Under the pieces are notes generated by a model. The model was given only the letters and a program-made list of their open reading frames with translations. It ran no database searches and was not told where the DNA came from. A stretch of DNA of 64,000 nucleotides, taken from assembly GCA_027919835.1 (NCBI GenBank), contig JANVFP010000003.1, forward strand, positions 248,001 through 312,000. The letters run 5' to 3'. The stretch's first letter is position 1, and the number at the start of each line of letters is the position of its first letter. Origin of the DNA: Lentinula raphanica. Its lineage: Eukaryota; Basidiomycota; Agaricomycetes; Agaricales; Omphalotaceae. Of this stretch, positions 59,234 to 64,000 are shown piece after piece. Made by a program: the position numbers and the translations under genes.

Positions 59234-60196
59234 ATGCTCACCGCTGTCTTCGTTGGAGGGACGTCCGGTATAGGACGCGCCATGGCTCAATCATTCGCTC
59301 GGTATACCGACGGAAAATCGAACATCATTATCGTCGGTCGCAACAAATCCGCTGCAGATGAACTCATCTCCTCTTTGCCCAAACCAGCTTCAGATTTCCC
59401 CAAAGTACTCCACGAATTTGTCCCATGCGACGTATCCTTGATATCCAACGTCCACAAGACCACGTCTGAACTCTCACAAAAGCTCCAGCAAATCGACTAC
59501 CTCGTCCTTTCGTCTGGCGTGTTCATTTTCACAAGCAGGAACGAAACGAGTGAGGGAATAGACGATAAGATGGCTCTTAGCTATTACTCTCGCTGGACGT
59601 TCATCCATGACTTGATGCCCCTTCTCCGAAAATCTGATCAGGGTGCCAAAGTGTACTCGATCCTTGCCTCGGGTGCCAACGCCCCTATTGATAGAGACAA
59701 CATGGACTTGAAGAAGGAACATACGTTGAGTAAAATGCTGGCCGCGCTCACGACTTACACGAACGTCGCATTTCAGGTGAGCCTTTTCACTGTGGCTGAT
59801 ATGACCGCTCATACAGCTATGACAGAAATTCGCGAAGGACGAACCCAATATGTCGTTCAACCATGCCTTTCCCGGCTTCGTTCGTTCTCCAATGCTGATA
59901 CCCTCTAAATGGTACTGGAGGATACCTTATTATCTTGTATACCCTGTATTCTCATTCATGTCTGTGACGCCAGAGGTACGAGAAGGAATACTTACTATGA
60001 TGAGCTGTCTTTGTTCTAATGCAGCCCATAGGTTGCCGGTGATATTCACTTCAAAGCTTTGTTGGAGGCTCCCGCGGGCTTCAACAGCTACGACCCTAAA
60101 GGACGACCGATGCAATATACACCTGCAGATGACGAGACGGTTGAACTCGTTTGGAACCATACTATCGAGATGACGGAAAGGTTCCGTGAGCAGTAG
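59234..60196 (+). CDS. Short-chain dehydrogenase/reductase
   Basis: Three exons (59234-59776, 59826-59975, 60032-60196) give 285 residues. A Rossmann start is clear: TAVFVGGTSGIGRAMAQSFA, then IIIVGRNKSAADE, CDVSLISNV and IDYLVLSSGVF. The body has LSYYSRWTFIHDLMPLL and later FNHAFPGFVRSPML. The usual YxxxK pair is not obvious (TTYTNVAFQ lacks the Lys), as in several atypical fungal SDRs. It probably reduces or oxidises a small carbonyl or alcohol with NAD(P) in the cytosol; the substrate is unknown. Two MDR reductases on the opposite strand follow, the first ending 176 bases away (convergent), so a shared detoxification or secondary-metabolite role is possible. Confidence 0.85.
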
Positions 60197-60371
60197 ACGC
60201 GTCTAGGGTATATTATGTTTTGAGCATAGAATCCTTGAGGGCAAGAGATTGAAGGAACGGAGTTCAACGTCAAAGCATTCAGCCCATACTATGTGGACAT
60301 TAGAGACAGGTTAACGTCTTGAATTCCGAGTGTACAATGAACAACAAGATTATTTTCCGGAATCAACCGAC

Positions 60372-61688
60372 CTAGGATGTTTCCTGTGGAAACGCGACCA
60401 GTTTAACACCACTGACTTTGTTTGCTTTCAGCTTCTGCAATCCTTCATCGATCCCGGCAAGACCGTTAGGAAGCTTTTCAACACGATTCGGCTGAGACCG
60501 ACGAGGAATTAATACGAAGAACGGAAACGAGAAAGACAAGCAACGAAACTCGAACTCACCACAATGGCACCATCTTGTACCAGTTTCGGGAGAGTCTTCC
60601 ATAATATTTTCCCAAATTCTCTGTGAGGTGGATGATGCGACGTTCCGAAGACAAGAATCACCCTCTTTCCATTGCCTGGATCTTTCGCTTCGACTTCCGG
60701 GTTCACATCCACTACCTGTCCACCTTCAGCAATAGCAGCGATGCAAGCCGCACGAGAGTCATTGTCTCCAACCGCGTTAAATGCAATCTTGATAGGTACG
60801 TCCGCGATTTTTTGCACCACCTCAGGCACCTTCTCAATTGGTACTTCTCCACGGTCAATGACATGGGTAGCGCCGAGGGATTTGAGATACTCAGTGTGAT
60901 GGGCAGAGGCGTAGGCAATGATCGTGCTGAAGCCCAGCAATTTGAACAACTGAATGACTGAGAAAGAAATCACATCGTTGAGAAATTTGGCGGATAATTT
61001 TAAACGAGGCATGAGAGAGAGGAAATCACGTACCATATTGACCTACTGACGTGCTTCCGCCTACAACAAGTGCGGGCTGGCCCACGTAACCGACGCTGAG
61101 GTCAAAGGTAGGGTTGAGACCTGCTCCTTCGGGTTGAGCGTGCAAGAGACCGATCGCGGCTGTGTTAAATCCTAACGGGATCGTCGCAGCTTGAGCATAG
61201 TCAATGTTGGGAGGGATCTATGATACATTTCGTGATTCGTTTGGTATACTAGATTCGTGGAGAGTACTACTTAAAGGAGAATGGACTTACTTTTCCAACA
61301 ATTTCAGCAGGAATCAAAGTGTATTGCTGAAAACCACCCATCTCATTGACGAAGAAGCCTTGCGCAAACCTAAGCGTAGCACATAGTACGTTAACTGTGA
61401 GTCCAAGTGAACAAAAAAACTCCGAAGAACATACACTTTGTCGCCTTTAGAGAAACCTTCGACGCCTTCACCAACCTCTTCTACATCACCTGCGATGTCT
61501 GTGCCCAAAATCGCAGGGTATTTCTGAATGAAGAAATCCCATGCTTGGATCTTCCAATCGACGGGATTGAGAGCAGAGGCGATGATCTTGATGGAGAGCT
61601 GACCAGGACCGGGTTTCAAGATGGGAACGTCGGAAACAACGAAAGAGCCTTTAGCTTTTTCGAGTAAGAGGGCCTTTTGTTGAGACAT
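60372..61688 (-). CDS. Zinc-less MDR reductase, copy 1
   Basis: Five exons (61688-61435, 61369-61291, 61217-61034, 60957-60560, 60491-60372) give 344 residues. The GroES-like half reads LSIKIIASALNPVDWKIQAW, then AILGTDIAGDVEEVGEGVEG and FSKGDKV. The Rossmann half has PALVVGGSTS then VGQYVIQLFKLLGF, and a C-terminal PNGLAGIDEGLQKLK. It lacks the catalytic Cys/His set of zinc alcohol dehydrogenases, so it belongs with quinone-oxidoreductase/enoyl-reductase MDR proteins that use NADPH to reduce activated double bonds or quinones. Cytosolic, no targeting signal. It is a tandem duplicate of the gene at 62.6-63.9 kb with identical intron positions. Confidence 0.88.
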
Positions 61689-62638
61689 GGTTATGATGGG
61701 AAGGTATCAACGTTTTTCATCCTGGTCTTATATCTGGCACTTACTAAAAACCCATCATCCAGTTTATCCGTCTATGTTCAGCCGGTTGTGGGTGCGTATC
61801 CAGTGGATTGGGTTGATTTCATGGGAAGATGCTCAGTCAGCAACGACCAGTATTGCTGATGCAAAACATGATGACAGAATTCAAGGCAATTCATGGACCG
61901 CGGAACAGTCTTTGTACTCGTGAATTCGAGCCTGGATTCAGAGATTTTGGTGATGAACCTTTTAGAGAAAAATGGCACCCACAACTTGGATTGAAGGAGC
62001 GCAGATTATTGCAGGCACAGTTTCGTTAAGAAAAGTGGTGGCCCACAAAGCTCGAATGAGAGCAGATGTGCGAAGCATAACCTTGTTCAAGTTGTGTACT
62101 TAGCCAAAGAGACGATGAAAGAAGGACGCATCCTCAATGAGATGGTAGTCAATGCGCAAGAAATTAGCGCCCGTAAGCGCCCGAATCAAACCGAACAAGA
62201 ATCGTCAAATCGATGGGTACTTAGATTCAAGCTCAAGATTGATTTGGTATTCTGCATTCCCTCAAAGTCCCGGTCATTGAGGAACCAGCTCACAGACTTC
62301 TGCAGGTCGAAGGTACGCTATCACCCCAATCATGATGAATACTAATCAGGTTAGTATAGGTTAGTATGCGGAAAAAACCTCTACCACTGAGTCCCCGAAA
62401 TGACCGAGATACGAGCATTAGACTTGTCTAGGCTATGTTCCTTTCGATGATGTTCGATGAGGTCTGGATACGAGCCGAACTCATCCAGGGCAGAAACCTG
62501 TGGTCACGGAATCAAACTTTCGAGCATCCACTGCGCTGTGAACATAAATTAGAGAAGGGTGGTTGTCTTGAACTTGGAGCATCTCTACGATACAAGAGAT
62601 CATCGATTATCTTCCTTAAACGTCAATGCTTGAAGTGA
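61689..62638. other. Spacer between tandem reductases
   Basis: Should contain the promoter of copy 1 and the 3' flank of copy 2. Short frames (62094-62345, 62435-62638) have no features. No mobile element was recognised. Confidence 0.4.
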
Positions 62639-63942
62639 CTAGGGCGTTTCTTGCGGGAACACTACCAATTTGACACCACTGACTTTACCTGCTTTCATCC
62701 TCTCCAGTCCTTCGACAATTCCGGCAAGACCATTAGGAAGCTTCTCGACTCGGGTCGGCTGAGAATAAACGAAGAAACAACACGAGGAACAAAAGTTGAG
62801 GAAGACGCGATGAATGGAATCAAGCTCACCACAATCACCCCATCTTGTACCAACTTTGGCAAAGTCTTCCATAATATCCTCCCAAATTCTCTATGAGGAG
62901 GATGATGCGACGACCCAAACATACTGAACACCCTCTTTCCATTCCCCGGGTCTTCCGCTTCCGGGTTCACATCCGCTACCTGTCCACCTTCAGCAACAGC
63001 AGCAACGCAGGCCGCGCGAGAGTCACTGTCTCCGACTGCGTTGTATGCGATTTTGATAGGTACATCCGTGATTTTTCGCGCAACCTCAGCCACGTTCGCA
63101 ACTGGTACTTCTCCGCGTTCAATGACATGCGTGGCGCCGAGCGACTTGAGATATTCAGTGTGACGGGCAGAGGCATAGGTGATGATGCTGCTGAAGCCCA
63201 AGAGTTTGAATAATTGGATGGCTGAGAACAAGAGGAAAACTCAGGATATGTAAATGAGAGATGAAAAGAGATCACGCACCATATTGACCTCCGGATGTGC
63301 TTCCGCCTAGAACAAGCGCGGGTTGACCTGCGTAACTGACACTGAGGTCAAAGGTCGGGTTGAGGCCTGCTCCTTCCGGTTGAGCACGCAAGAGACTAAT
63401 GGAGGCGGCGGTGAATGCTACTGGTATTGTCGCGGCTTGAGCGTAGTCAATGTTGGAAGGGATCTGCAGATAAATTTGTGAGTGAATCGATAGGCGGGCT
63501 TCGTGTGACGTGGTAAAGATCCATGATGACGCGTCGGATTACTTACCTTGCCAACAATGTCGGCTGGAATCGTTGTGTATTGCTGGAAACCAGCCATCTC
63601 GTGGACGAAGAAGCCCTGGGCAAATCTAAGTCATAGCACGTACGGTGTCCGTAAATTCAAGGAGACCGAGGATTTTCGAGGAACGTACACTTTGTCGCCT
63701 TTGGAGAACCCTTCAACGCTTTCACCAACCTCTTCCACATCGCCTGCAATGTCTGTGCCTAGGATAGCGGGGTATGACTTTACAATAAAGTCCCATGCTT
63801 GAATTTTCCAGTCGACTGGGTTGAGCGCAGCGGCGATGATCTTGATGGAGAGTTGACCAGGGCCAAGCTTTGGTATAGGAACGTCGGATAAGACGAAAGA
63901 GCCTTTGGCTTTTTCGAGTAAGAGCGCCTTTTGTTGGGACAT
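62639..63942 (-). CDS. Zinc-less MDR reductase, copy 2
   Basis: Five exons (63942-63689, 63625-63547, 63463-63280, 63221-62830, 62758-62639) give 342 residues. Exon lengths equal copy 1 except exon 4, which is two codons shorter. The N-terminus, MSQQKALLLEKAKGSFVLSD, is nearly the same as copy 1. The nucleotide loop is GGSTSGGQYAIQLFK. Most differences are conservative, for example FIVKSYPAILGTDIAGD against FFIQKYPAILGTDIAGD. Same inferred NADPH-dependent enoyl or quinone reductase activity. The start lies 58 bases from the window edge, so its promoter is outside. Confidence 0.88.
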
Positions 63943-64000
63943 TGAAATTTGAGCTCTCAGCTTGACCAGTGAGAGGAGTAGATGTATTTGTGATGGGAAG

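Noticed and set aside
1..64000. CRISPR array, operon-type ribosome sites, rRNA
   Set aside because: None seen. The gene structure is eukaryotic throughout; repeats present are tandem, LTR or TIR types without spacer regularity.

Overview
The window looks like nuclear DNA of a filamentous basidiomycete, most likely an Agaricomycete. The reasons are dense 50-70 base GT-AG introns with short exons and the set of families present: F-box-like arrays, a DUF6534-type membrane protein, a PL14 polysaccharide lyase, a CsbD-like hydrophilic protein, RecQ- and PIF1-type helicase relics and a Copia element. Exon structures were rebuilt by hand; for most genes the splice phases close exactly. Family names come from recognised motifs, not from a search.

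Layout. (1) 1-5.5 kb: a decayed RecQ-type helicase and a short inverted-end element. (2) 5.8-9.2 kb: a Ser/Pro-rich protein and a secreted PL14 lyase. (3) 9.5-17.8 kb: an F-box-like array with three open copies, one frameshifted copy and one relic, interleaved with PIF1 debris and a palindromic cluster of small TIR elements. (4) 17.9-31.7 kb: an accessory region of secreted proteins of unknown function. It holds a small repeat protein with dibasic sites, a gene built by tandem duplication of whole exons, a single-domain relative of it, and a CsbD-like gene with a truncated duplicate. (5) 31.7-48.8 kb: mostly conserved genes: a cytochrome P450, a fatty acid 2-hydroxylase with a cytochrome b5 domain, a Cys-rich putative regulator, a MATE transporter, a secreted unknown, glutamate 5-kinase and ribose-phosphate pyrophosphokinase. 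(6) 51.2-53.3 kb: a DUF6534-type membrane protein. (7) 53.4-59.1 kb: an apparently recent Copia retrotransposon with identical-looking 389-base LTRs inside a hAT-like TIR element; both insertions keep their target-site duplications. (8) 59.2-63.9 kb: a short-chain dehydrogenase and two tandem zinc-less MDR-type reductases.

Proline synthesis (glutamate 5-kinase) and PRPP supply lie side by side on one strand but look like separate housekeeping genes. The P450 and the fatty acid hydroxylase are 247 bases apart, with no further evidence that they share a pathway. The most unusual content is the run of secreted unknowns from 18 to 29 kb.
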